Assembly (NCBI GenBank): GCA_016210485.1
Contig: JACQUD010000002.1
Coordinates: forward strand, 1 to 42,332
Length of the DNA: 42,332 bases
Direction: 5' to 3'
From: Chloroflexota bacterium
GTDB lineage: Bacteria; Chloroflexota; Dehalococcoidia; JACQUD01
The notes under the pieces are model-generated. The model searched no databases, was not told where the DNA came from, and worked only from the letters and a program-made list of their open reading frames with translations. Both the position numbers and the translations under genes were made by a program. Within the stretch, counting starts at the first letter, position 1; each line of letters starts with the position of its first letter. Below are positions 23,846-31,413 of the stretch, piece after piece.

Positions 23846-24512
23846 CTGACTGCCTCCACCCCGGATAGCCCATGCTGTCTTTCGGCAGCGGATACAATCT
23901 CTTGGCAATCAGCTCGGCCTTTTCATCCGGATGCTTCCGCAAGACGTCTTCTACTGAATAGCCGAAACGTGCCGCCGTGCTTTTGTAGTAGAGGGCATTG
24001 GTGGGACACACGTTGACGCACTGGGGATCGCGGTTGCCATTGTTCTCGACATCGCACAGGTCGCAGACGAAGGGCGTCTCAGTGACTGAGGGATAGGTTC
24101 GTATGGCTTTGGCTGAACATGCCTCACGACATAGTAAGCAGGACAGCCCGAGGCATCTCTCTTTGTCGATCACCATATGAGACGTACGACCATCGAAGTA
24201 GACTGCCGGTGGAGTTACAGGGCAGGCCTTTTCGCACTCCCTTTCTTCATCCGGGCAGTGAACGCACGTCATCTGGACTGCTTTAGGCAGGGGCAAGAGA
24301 TATTTTCGAACCTGTATCCTGGATAGGTCTTTATTGATTACGCCGAAATGCTGCATGGAGCAGGCCATCTGGCAGATCCCGCAGCCCACGCATTTCATCT
24401 CATCGCATTCGATGAAGGCAGGCCCTTGGGGATAGGGATAGTTCTCCTGACCCCAGCCCTTTTCCTTGTCTCTCTCCGCCATTGTGGAAGCCTCCTTCTT
24501 AAGTTTTGCCAT
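23838..24512 (-). CDS. 4Fe-4S polyferredoxin, electron-transfer partner of AOR-1
   Basis: 224 residues with four cysteine clusters of the DmsB/HycB type: CVGCGICQMAC; CVHCPDEERECEKAC; CLGLSCLLCREAC; CDLCDVENN with CVNVCP. It would bind about four 4Fe-4S clusters and pass electrons between the tungsten enzyme and another carrier. No signal peptide, so cytoplasmic. The ATG at 24512 directly follows the purM stop and has GGAGGG 8 nt upstream. A second ATG at 24482 (MAERDKEKGWG) has an equally good AAGGAGG, so the first ten residues are uncertain. Co-transcribed with purM and AOR-1. Confidence 0.9.
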   Translation of the reverse strand: MAKLKKEASTMAERDKEKGWGQENYPYPQGPAFIECDEMKCVGCGICQMACSMQHFGVINKDLSRIQVRKYLLPLPKAVQMTCVHCPDEERECEKACPVTPPAVYFDGRTSHMVIDKERCLGLSCLLCREACSAKAIRTYPSVTETPFVCDLCDVENNGNRDPQCVNVCPTNALYYKSTAARFGYSVEDVLRKHPDEKAELIAKRLYPLPKDSMGYPGWRQSDV

Positions 24513-25544
24513 TCATGGTTCCCTCCCCACCTCCCCCACCACCATAGCACCGGGCAGGGCCTGGAGCAAGGCATCGGCGTCCGCCGGGGCGGCGGCCACC
24601 ACCATGCCCAGCCCCATGTTGAACACTCGATACATCTCCTCTTTGTCCACCTGGCCCCGCCTCTGGATTATACCGAAGATGGGCGGCACGGGCCAGGAGC
24701 CTTCTTTGAACTTGGCCGTCAGTCCTTTGGGTAGGACACGGGGCACGTTCCCCGGCAAGCCGCCACCCGTGATGTGGGCCAGGCCCTTCACTCTCCTCAA
24801 GACAGGCCCCACCTCCTTCAGATAGCAGCGATGAGGCTCCAGCAGCTCCTCCCCCAGTGTCCGCCCCAGCTCAGTGTAGCGCTTCTCCAGGGCCTTGGGA
24901 TTTTCATCCAGGTTGAAGATGCGCCTCACCAGCGAGTAGCCGTTGGTGTGGAGGCCGGAGGAGGGCAGCCCCAGGAGGACATCCCCCACCCTTATCCGGC
25001 TCTCATCGATGACCTCATCCCGCTCCACGGCCCCCACGATGAAGCCAGCCACATCGTAGTCGCCAGGCTTATACGTGCCGGGCATCTCCGCCGTCTCCCC
25101 GCCTATGAGGGCGCAACCCACTCCCCGACAGGCCTTAGCTATCCCTGAGACGATGGCCTCTACCACCTTGGGGTTCATTTTCCCCAGACCGATGTAGTCC
25201 AGGAAGAAGAGGGGGCGAGCGCCGCTGGTGAGGATGTCGTTGACGCAGTGGTGCACCAGGTCTAGGCCGATGCTATGGTGTCTCCCCATAGCCTGGGCGA
25301 TTTTAACTTTGGTTCCCACGCCATCGGTGGAGGCGGAGAGGACGGGGTCTCGGTAGCCTTTAAGCTGGAAGAGGCCGGAGAAGAGTCCAATGTCAGCCAG
25401 GACTTGAGGGCCGAAGGTGGAGCGGACGTGGGCCTTGAGACGCTCCTTGGCCTGCCCTGCAGCGTCCAAATCGACCCCGGCGGAGGAGTATGTCAGCTTT
25501 TCCACAGGGGTTTTCTTGTCTTGGAGTCGGCCCCGGCCCGCCAT
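24513..25544 (-). CDS. purM: Phosphoribosylformylglycinamidine cyclo-ligase (AIR synthetase)
   Basis: Closes the imidazole ring in de novo purine synthesis (FGAM + ATP to AIR). 343 residues. Characteristic segments: YSSAGVDLDAAGQAKERLK at the N terminus, STDGVGTKVKIA (nucleotide/substrate loop), HHCVNDILTSGARPLFFLDY, LIGGETAEMPG, and GLPSSGLHTNGYSLVR. The ATG follows the purF TAG with no gap, and the stop is followed at once by the ferredoxin ATG, a tight operon. Nothing unusual in the active-site loops. Confidence 0.97.
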   Translation of the reverse strand: MAGRGRLQDKKTPVEKLTYSSAGVDLDAAGQAKERLKAHVRSTFGPQVLADIGLFSGLFQLKGYRDPVLSASTDGVGTKVKIAQAMGRHHSIGLDLVHHCVNDILTSGARPLFFLDYIGLGKMNPKVVEAIVSGIAKACRGVGCALIGGETAEMPGTYKPGDYDVAGFIVGAVERDEVIDESRIRVGDVLLGLPSSGLHTNGYSLVRRIFNLDENPKALEKRYTELGRTLGEELLEPHRCYLKEVGPVLRRVKGLAHITGGGLPGNVPRVLPKGLTAKFKEGSWPVPPIFGIIQRRGQVDKEEMYRVFNMGLGMVVAAAPADADALLQALPGAMVVGEVGREP

Positions 25545-26990
25545 CTAAACTTCCAGGGCCAGCTTGTCCATCCCCTCCACCGCCCCCAGCTCTAGCTGGA
25601 CTGGGACGGGATATTCGCCGGTGAAGCAGGCCAGACAGAAAGAGTCGCAGGGCAGCCCCACCGCCCGGATGAGGCCCTCCAGGCTTAAATAGCCCAGGGA
25701 GTCAGCGCCGATGAAATGACAAATATCAGGGACGGACTTGTAGGCAGCGATGAGCTCCTGCCTGGTGGCCATGTCCACCCCGAAGAAGCAGGGGAAGCGG
25801 ATGGGAGGGGCGCAGATGCGCAGGTGAATTTCCCTGGCCCCAGCCCGGCGCAGCATGGCCACGATGTGGGGCGTCGTGGTGCCCCGGACGATGCTATCCT
25901 CCACCACCACCACTCGCTTGCCGCCCAGGACCTCAGGCAGAGGGTTGAACTTGAGCTTGACCCCCAGATCTCGGAGGCGCTGGTCGGGCTGGATGAAAGT
26001 GCGTCCCACGTAGCGGTTCTTCACCACTCCCTCGGCGAAGGGGATGCCCGAGGCATGAGCGTAGCCGATGGCCGCCTCGGTGGCCGAGTCGGGTACACCC
26101 ATCACCAGGTCGGCGTCCACCGGATACTCCTTGGCCAGCTCCATCCCCATGGCGGTCCGGGCCTGGTAGAGTAGCCGGCTCCCGATGACGCTGTCGGGCC
26201 GGGCGAAGTAGATATATTCGAAGATGCACGCCGCCTTCCGATGGGAAGGCTCTCGGAAGCTGGCCACACCATGTTGGTCGATGACCAAGAGCTCCCCCGG
26301 CTCCACCTCCCGCAGGAAATGGGCACCGATATGGTCCAGGGCGCAACTCTCCGAGGCCAGCACCCAGCCCCCGTTCAGGCTGCCCAGGCACAGAGGGCGC
26401 ACCCCCAGGGGGTCCCGCACCCCCATCAGGCAATCCTGAGTGAGGAGGGTCAGGCTATAGGCCCCCTCCAGGCGGCGCATGGCGTAGCAAACTTTCTCCA
26501 CCCAGCTCCGCCCCGGGGCCAGGGCGATGAGGCGAGCGATGACCTCGGAGTCTGTGGAGGAGGTGAAGGAGCATCCTCGGGCCATGAGGTCCCGGCTCAG
26601 AGTGCGACAGTTGACGATGTTGCCGTTATGGGCTAGGGCCAACTCCCCCAGCGAGCTCCGGACCAGCACGGGCTGGGCGTTGGCCGGGGTATTGGAGCCT
26701 TTGGTGGAGTAGCGGTTGTGGCCTATGGCGTGGCGGCCTTGGAGCTGACCCAGGGCCTCTTCTGTGAAGACCTGGGATACCAGGCCCAGGCCCGTGTGGA
26801 GGCGAATATCCTGGCCATTGCTAGTGGCGATGCCGGCGCTCTCTTGCCCGCGGTGCTGAAGGGCGAAGAGGCCAAAAAAGGTTACACGAGCCACATCCTC
26901 GCCGGGTGCATAAACTCCGAACACCCCGCAAGCTTCGCGGCCCCCCTCGGCCTCGTGAAAGCTAGAAGACCTCCCCTGCGCCAGAGGCAC
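25545..26990 (-). CDS. purF: Amidophosphoribosyltransferase
   Basis: First committed step of purine synthesis: PRPP + glutamine to phosphoribosylamine. 481 residues. The GTG at 26990 is the only reasonable start; it follows the predicted transcription start by about 25 nt and has a close AGGGGG. A propeptide of about 20 residues precedes Cys21 in EACGVFGVYAP, which would be exposed by self-cleavage as the N-terminal nucleophile. The glutaminase domain has LQHRGQESAGIA and HNRYSTKGSN. The PRTase domain has the PRPP loop VVVVEDSIVRGTTT. C-terminal CxxC-type cysteines (FCLACFTGEYP) and an upstream Cys are compatible with the 4Fe-4S class of PurF. Heads the purF-purM-FeS-AOR transcript. Confidence 0.97.
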   Translation of the reverse strand: MPLAQGRSSSFHEAEGGREACGVFGVYAPGEDVARVTFFGLFALQHRGQESAGIATSNGQDIRLHTGLGLVSQVFTEEALGQLQGRHAIGHNRYSTKGSNTPANAQPVLVRSSLGELALAHNGNIVNCRTLSRDLMARGCSFTSSTDSEVIARLIALAPGRSWVEKVCYAMRRLEGAYSLTLLTQDCLMGVRDPLGVRPLCLGSLNGGWVLASESCALDHIGAHFLREVEPGELLVIDQHGVASFREPSHRKAACIFEYIYFARPDSVIGSRLLYQARTAMGMELAKEYPVDADLVMGVPDSATEAAIGYAHASGIPFAEGVVKNRYVGRTFIQPDQRLRDLGVKLKFNPLPEVLGGKRVVVVEDSIVRGTTTPHIVAMLRRAGAREIHLRICAPPIRFPCFFGVDMATRQELIAAYKSVPDICHFIGADSLGYLSLEGLIRAVGLPCDSFCLACFTGEYPVPVQLELGAVEGMDKLALEV

Positions 26991-27020
26991 CCCCTAAGCT
27001 TTGTTCTTCCGAGCACTATC

Positions 27021-27050
27021 ATTATACCCTTTGTGCGGAGGAAAGGTCAA
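27021..27050 (-). promoter_or_regulatory. Sigma70-type promoter of purF operon
   Basis: Minus strand: TTGACC (27045-27050), 18-nt spacer, TATAAT (27021-27026). It gives a short leader of about 25 nt and supports the GTG start of purF. No guanine-riboswitch-like structure fits in this leader. Confidence 0.8.
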
Positions 27051-27104
27051 CAGAAGATGCTCGCCGAGGTGTTCAGAGACCCGGTGCCCCGGCTGACAGA
27101 ATCA

Positions 27105-27133
27105 TTGACACCTCCACTACCTTTAGCTATAAT
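27105..27133 (+). promoter_or_regulatory. Full-consensus sigma70 promoter before tRNA-like element
   Basis: TTGACA (27105-27110), exactly 17 nt, TATAAT (27128-27133): a perfect match to the consensus. Expected start near 27140, at the first bases of a tRNA-like sequence and about 180 nt before the TauE/SafE gene. Confidence 0.85.
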
Positions 27134-27140
27134 CCCTGGT

Positions 27141-27215
27141 GCAAGTGATGTAGCTCAGCGATAGGGCGACTGCTTCTCAATCAGGGAAGCGAGAAGTCGA
27201 GCCACTTCGCTAACC
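27141..27215 (+). other. Degenerate tRNA-like sequence
   Basis: TAGCTCAGCGATAGGGC is an intact tRNA D-arm (GCTC pairs with GGGC through one G-T). It is followed at the right distance by TTCTCAA, which fits an anticodon loop with CTC (Glu). The anticodon stem has mismatches at both ends, the T-arm is altered (AAGTCGAGCCACTT), and the acceptor strands do not pair over 7 bp. AAGTG/CACTT at 27143-27147/27203-27207 is the best closing helix. Competing stems CTTCTC/GAGAAG and GCTTC/GAAGC also exist. It looks like a tRNA relic or a structured leader RNA rather than a working tRNA. The rest of the gap to 27318 shows nothing recognisable. Confidence 0.4.
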
Positions 27216-27318
27216 CCATGAAGCAAAGTCAAATCACTACGGCGGTGGTTTTGTCGCAGGCTAACAGCAGTCCGAAGCTGGCTTTCGGCCAATCTAGCCT
27301 TAGAGCCAAAGGGTAAGA

Positions 27319-28152
27319 GTGACACCTCAGCTGACGACCTTCCATTTCATCTTCCTTCCACTCTTCGGGTTTGCGGTAGGGGTCTTGGGGACTCTTATAG
27401 GGGCGGGTGGTGGGTTCCTGCTGGTGCCTGTGCTGCTCGTCCTTTACCCCCACTCATCCCCAGCTACCATTACCGCCATCTCTCTGGCCGTAATCCTGCT
27501 GAACGCCAGTTCGGGTACCTTTGGCTATGCTCGTGAGCGGCGCATCGACTATCGGACTGGCCTTATATTGACAGCTACGGCTGTGCCCGCGGCCGTAGCT
27601 GGAGCTTTGATGACGCGTCTGGTCAGCCGGCAACTCTTCGAGCTTATATTCGGGTTGGCCATGGTTCTAGGGGCTGTCTACGTCTTGTGGAAGAGCACCG
27701 GGGAGGGGCAGAGAGTCAACCTCACCCATCAAGTCCCCAACAGGCTGCTTCGGGACCGCCAAGGGACAACTTATTCCTTTCATGTTAGCCAGCTTCTGGC
27801 GGCAGTGATCAGCCCGGCGGCGGGGTTCGTGTCCAGTTTTCTGGGGATTGGAGGGGGCATAATCCATGTGCCCGCTCTGGCTTTGCTCCTGCGTGTGCCT
27901 GCCCGCGTGGCCACCGCCACTTCCCACTTTGTTCTGGTCTTTACATCGCTGACAGCCGTGCTGGTGCACATTTTCACAGGCCAGTTTCACGAGGGCTGGC
28001 GGCGGGCAGGATTGCTTGGGCTAGGGGCGCTCCTGGGAGCACAGATAGGCGTCTATCTGGCGAACCGAGTCAATCCCAGGTTAATCATGCTGATACTCTC
28101 CCTCGGGCTAGCAGCCGCTGGGATACGACAAGTGCTGGCCAGCATCGCCTGA
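27319..28152 (+). CDS. TauE/SafE family membrane permease
   Basis: 277-residue membrane protein with about 8 hydrophobic segments in two homologous halves. Each half has the family's glycine-rich motif: GVLGTLIGAGGGFLLVPVL near residue 20 and VSSFLGIGGGIIHVPAL near residue 175. Family members export sulfite, sulfoacetate or related anions, but many have no known substrate. A soluble loop at about 118-150 separates the halves. The GTG start has only a weak AGGGTAAG upstream. It is the only gene reading from the consensus promoter at 27105, behind the tRNA-like leader. Confidence 0.85.
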   Translation: MTPQLTTFHFIFLPLFGFAVGVLGTLIGAGGGFLLVPVLLVLYPHSSPATITAISLAVILLNASSGTFGYARERRIDYRTGLILTATAVPAAVAGALMTRLVSRQLFELIFGLAMVLGAVYVLWKSTGEGQRVNLTHQVPNRLLRDRQGTTYSFHVSQLLAAVISPAAGFVSSFLGIGGGIIHVPALALLLRVPARVATATSHFVLVFTSLTAVLVHIFTGQFHEGWRRAGLLGLGALLGAQIGVYLANRVNPRLIMLILSLGLAAAGIRQVLASIA

Positions 28153-28174
28153 TTCAATAGTTACCTTCGGTTGC

Positions 28175-28489
28175 CTATGCTAGCTTGCCCTCATAGAGTA
28201 TCAGGCGTTGTGTCACCTTTTGGGCGGCCTCAGTGCGGGTTGGGCTTAGACTCAAACGCAGGGCTAGAGCCTCGTCTCCGATGACATCTCGGACCCAGTT
28301 GGCGAAGTCGGACTTATCCTGGTTGGAATGATAGCGGAAGACATCGTCGGACATGGCCTCCAGCCCTGTGCCCAGCTCCTTGAGGTTCTGAAACACCTTG
28401 CCATCGCAGCACCAGAACTTCTTCTCCGGCGATACGTTGGCCAGACGTTTCAAGGCGAGGTCCCTGGTGATCCTGGTTGCTTTGGGCAT
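28175..28489 (-). CDS. DUF5752-like small protein
   Basis: 104 residues from the ATG at 28489, preceded by AAGGAGG with a 5-nt spacer; the ORF track's 14 extra codons begin at an unsupported TTG. The core FWCCDGKVFQNLKELG, MSDDVFRYHSNQDKSDFANW and VRDVIGD matches my memory of the DUF5752 family, found in bacteria and archaea and of unknown function. No membrane segment. It converges on the TauE/SafE gene and diverges from the CoA-transferase. A 7-bp inverted repeat (CCTTGAG/CTCAAGG, 28506-28533) lies just upstream of its start. Confidence 0.75.
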   Translation of the reverse strand: MPKATRITRDLALKRLANVSPEKKFWCCDGKVFQNLKELGTGLEAMSDDVFRYHSNQDKSDFANWVRDVIGDEALALRLSLSPTRTEAAQKVTQRLILYEGKLA

Positions 28490-28505
28490 CTTCGCCTCCT
28501 TAGAG

Positions 28506-28533
28506 CCTTGAGTCGGTTTCTTCTCGCTCAAGG
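28506..28533. promoter_or_regulatory. Inverted repeat upstream of DUF5752-like gene
   Basis: CCTTGAG and CTCAAGG, separated by 14 nt, 17 nt upstream of the chosen start. A candidate operator in the divergent intergenic region; no regulator is identified. Confidence 0.3.
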
Positions 28534-28629
28534 CTTCCTTAATTTTAACACTTTTTTAACTCTTTCGCCCCTGTGTTAGAATTTTATTGAATCCTCTAAT
28601 GTAATAAGGTCTATGTCAGGAGGGAATTT

Positions 28630-29823
28630 GTGGCCGGTCCTTTGGAAGGCATCAGGATTCTGGACCTGAGCTGGGTGCTCTCGGGTCCCTACTGCTCTAT
28701 GGCACTGGGGGACATGGGGGCCGAGGTCATCAAAGTGGAGAGGCCGATATCTGGAGATATGGCCCGGGGCAGCGGCCCCTTCATCAACGGGGAAAGCTCC
28801 TATTTTATAAGCCTGAACCGGGGGAAGAAAAGTCTGACCCTTAACCTGGCCCATCCCCGGGGCAAGGAGGTCTTCCTAAGGCTGGTGGAGCGAGCCGACG
28901 TGGTGCTGGAGAATTTTGTCCCAGGCACCATGAAGTCCCTGGGCCTGGACTACGAGGTGCTCCGAGCCTGCAACCCACGCCTGGTCTACGCCGCCATCTC
29001 CGGCTTCGGCCAGACGGGGCCTTATGCTCAGAGGCCGGCCATGGACGTCATTGTCCAGGGGATGGGAGGCATCATGAGCGTTACCGGGGAACCGGGGGGT
29101 CCTCCGATACGTCCTGGGGCCTCCCTGGGGGACATTGTGGCCGGGCTCTTCGCTGCCATGGCCATCCTGGCTGCCCTCCAGGAACGGGAGAGGAGTGGCT
29201 TGGGCCAGATGGTCGACATCTCCATGCTGGATTGTCAGGTGGCCCTCCAGGAGAACGCCTTCGCTCGCTACTTCGCCACGGGTGAGGTGCCACAGCCCCT
29301 GGGCACCCGCCACCCCGTCTTCACTCCCTTCCAGGCCTTCCAGACCAAAGACGGCTACATAGTGGTGGCCATGGTGGGGGGGATGAGCAACCGGTGGCCT
29401 CTCTTCTGCTCCGCCATCGATCGGGTGGACTTGATTGATGACCCCCGCTTCGAGACGGGGTGGAATCGCACCCAGCGCTATGGGGAGCTGGAGCCTATCC
29501 TCTCTGAGGCTATGCGACGTAAGACTACCCAGGAGTGGCTGAAGGAGCTATCGAACCTGGACATCCCCTGCGGGCCGGTGAACACTATTGATAAGGTGGC
29601 CGCCGACCTCCAGATAGCTCACCGACGGATGATTGTAGAGGTGCCTCACCCCAGGGCCGGGCCGGTGAAGGTAGTGAACACGCCCGTCAGGATGTCCCGG
29701 ACGCCGCCCAAAGTGGAGCGGGCCTGCCCCGACCTGGGGGAGCACAGCCGGGAGGTGCTGAGAGACCTGCTGGGGATGGGGGAGGAAGAGATAGAGGAGC
29801 TGGGCAGGGAGGGCGCCATTTAG
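28630..29823 (+). CDS. CaiB/BaiF family (type III) CoA-transferase
   Basis: 397 residues; transfers CoA between an acyl-CoA and a carboxylate through an enzyme-bound anhydride/thioester on Asp. The GTG start has AGGAGGG 5 nt upstream. Signatures: GIRILDLSWVLSGPYCSMALGDMGAEVIKVE at the N terminus (quoted in parts: LSWVLSGPY, LGDMGAEVIKVE), SLNRGKKSLTLNL, and the catalytic Asp in SLGDIVAGLFAAMAIL. The C-terminal part has EWLKELSNLDIPCGPVN. Substrate cannot be inferred from sequence. It fits the acyl-CoA-centred metabolism suggested by the ACAD array. It appears monocistronic, between a divergent DUF5752-like gene and the kinase. Confidence 0.92.
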   Translation: MAGPLEGIRILDLSWVLSGPYCSMALGDMGAEVIKVERPISGDMARGSGPFINGESSYFISLNRGKKSLTLNLAHPRGKEVFLRLVERADVVLENFVPGTMKSLGLDYEVLRACNPRLVYAAISGFGQTGPYAQRPAMDVIVQGMGGIMSVTGEPGGPPIRPGASLGDIVAGLFAAMAILAALQERERSGLGQMVDISMLDCQVALQENAFARYFATGEVPQPLGTRHPVFTPFQAFQTKDGYIVVAMVGGMSNRWPLFCSAIDRVDLIDDPRFETGWNRTQRYGELEPILSEAMRRKTTQEWLKELSNLDIPCGPVNTIDKVAADLQIAHRRMIVEVPHPRAGPVKVVNTPVRMSRTPPKVERACPDLGEHSREVLRDLLGMGEEEIEELGREGAI

Positions 29824-29954
29824 AGGAAGGATGCCCACGCTTCCAGGGAGTTCGCTGAAACGTTAGCCTGGCTCACTATACCCGCAATCGACGAAATGGC
29901 TTCTTGTAACTCGCAAGCGGTAGGTCACTGATCGTTCGTCCATTGAGAGCCGTG

Positions 29955-29983
29955 TTGACAACTTTTAAGGACAGACCTAAATT
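29955..29983 (+). promoter_or_regulatory. Sigma70-type promoter of the kinase gene
   Basis: TTGACA (29955-29960), 17-nt spacer, TAAATT (29978-29983). The expected start site (about 29990) lies only ~3 nt before the ATG at 29993. Confidence 0.6.
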
Positions 29984-29992
29984 TAGACTGCA

Positions 29993-31258
29993 ATGACGGC
30001 AAGACAGAAGCTGAGTAAACCGTTTGTCTTCACCACCACATTCGCTACATATACTGCGACCCACATCATTGGTGAAGGCGGATCCGGGCGTATATTTGAG
30101 GCTAATGATGATGCAGGAGGCATGTGCGCAATCAAGTGGCTTGATCCAGCGAAAGCCACAAAGGAAAAGGTTAAACGCTTCAAGAATGAACTCCAGTTCT
30201 GCATCAGGAATAAGCACCACAACATTCTCACCATTGTAGACCACGGCGTTTTCATCGAAGGGGAAAGCAATTCACCATTCTATATTATGCCCCTTTACGA
30301 CAGATCTCTTAGGGACTTACTCAAAGATGGCATCTCTCCCGATAAGGTTCTCAACTACTTTGCGCAGATTTTAGATGGAGTTGAAGCTGCACATATTCAG
30401 GGCGTCGTGCACCGCGATCTAAAACCTGAGAACATTCTCTATGCTGCTGATAATGACCGCTTGGTCATAGCCGACTTTGGCATCGCACGTTTCGAAGAAG
30501 ATGAACTATATACAGCGGTGGAGACTAAAGACTCAACCCGGCTAGCCAATTTCCAGTACGCTGCTCCAGAGCAACGCAGTCGTGGCATTGAACCAGATCA
30601 ACGAGCTGATATCTATGCTCTGGGGCTCATATTGAATGAGATGTTCACCGGAGAGGTACCTTCTGGCACTGGCTACAAGACTATAGCTAAAGTAACCTCT
30701 GATTATGAGTATTTGGACAGCGTGGTTGAAGAAATGATGCGCCACTCGCCGGAAGACCGCATAGACTCAATAGAAAGGATAAAGAATGAACTAATCGGAC
30801 GGAAAAACAAATTCATAACGAGGCAAAGGATCAGCGAATTGAAGGGCACAGTTATTCCAGTCACTGAACTAGATGACCCACTCATCGCCGATCCTCCTCG
30901 GCTGGTCAATGCCGACTGGGACCATGGCATACTGACACTCTTCTTTCAACGGCCTGTAAATGAAAAATGGGTGTGGGCTTTACAGAATATGGGGAGTTAT
31001 ACTTCGCTGGCAGGTAAAGGGCCCACAGTTTTCAAGATCAGTGGAGACAAGGCTGTAATCGATGCCCGTGAAAACCAGGTTCAGCAGATCATAGAGTACT
31101 TCATGACTTGGCTACCTCAAGCAAATAGAGTCTATGAACAGCGCATACGTGAGGAGAAAGAACAAGCCGAGGAGAAGCAGCGAAAAGAACTTGAGCGCCA
31201 AATCGCAGAGCAAGAGGCACGCCAACGAGTTCTCAAGAACATCAAGTTGAATAAATGA
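29993..31258 (+). CDS. Hanks-type Ser/Thr protein kinase with unknown C-terminal domain
   Basis: 421 residues, soluble. All catalytic motifs are present: Gly loop GEGGSGRIF (27-35), Lys48 in CAIKW, HRDLKPEN (140-147), DFG (161-163), APE (191-193), and a Leu-rich helix at ALGLILNEMFTG. After the kinase domain (to ~275), residues ~290-375 form an unrecognised module (WDHGILTLFFQRPVNEKWVW, then IEYFMTWLPQANRVYE), ending in a charged coiled coil (about 380-415). No membrane helix or PASTA repeats, unlike PknB. The gene is visibly more A+T-rich than its neighbours, stands alone, has no Shine-Dalgarno, and probably gives a near-leaderless mRNA. Acquisition by transfer is likely; its targets are unknown. 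Confidence 0.92.
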   Translation: MTARQKLSKPFVFTTTFATYTATHIIGEGGSGRIFEANDDAGGMCAIKWLDPAKATKEKVKRFKNELQFCIRNKHHNILTIVDHGVFIEGESNSPFYIMPLYDRSLRDLLKDGISPDKVLNYFAQILDGVEAAHIQGVVHRDLKPENILYAADNDRLVIADFGIARFEEDELYTAVETKDSTRLANFQYAAPEQRSRGIEPDQRADIYALGLILNEMFTGEVPSGTGYKTIAKVTSDYEYLDSVVEEMMRHSPEDRIDSIERIKNELIGRKNKFITRQRISELKGTVIPVTELDDPLIADPPRLVNADWDHGILTLFFQRPVNEKWVWALQNMGSYTSLAGKGPTVFKISGDKAVIDARENQVQQIIEYFMTWLPQANRVYEQRIREEKEQAEEKQRKELERQIAEQEARQRVLKNIKLNK

Positions 31259-31382
31259 TACTTGAGCTTTTCGAATTCAGCCAGAAGAGATAACGAACGA
31301 TTGTAGAAAGATTCGCTAACAACTCCTTCAGGGATTCCACTTTCTGACGAAGTGTAACCCAACAAAACGCCCTATCGTTAAA

Positions 31383-31412
31383 GGCTCCCCGGGCAAGATT
31401 CGAATCGGTCGG
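31383..31412 (-). repeat. Possible tRNA 3'-end remnant next to AOR-2
   Basis: The minus strand reads GATTCGAATC (T-loop-like, also a perfect palindrome), then TTGCCCGGGGAGCC, resembling the 3' end of a tRNA but with unpaired T-stem. It lies at the edge of the AT-richer kinase segment. No matching direct repeat was found on the other side. Confidence 0.25.
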
Positions 31413-31413
31413 C

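Noticed and set aside
26991-27014. Purine riboswitch in the purF leader
   Set aside because: The predicted leader is only about 25 nt, too short for a purine or ZTP riboswitch.
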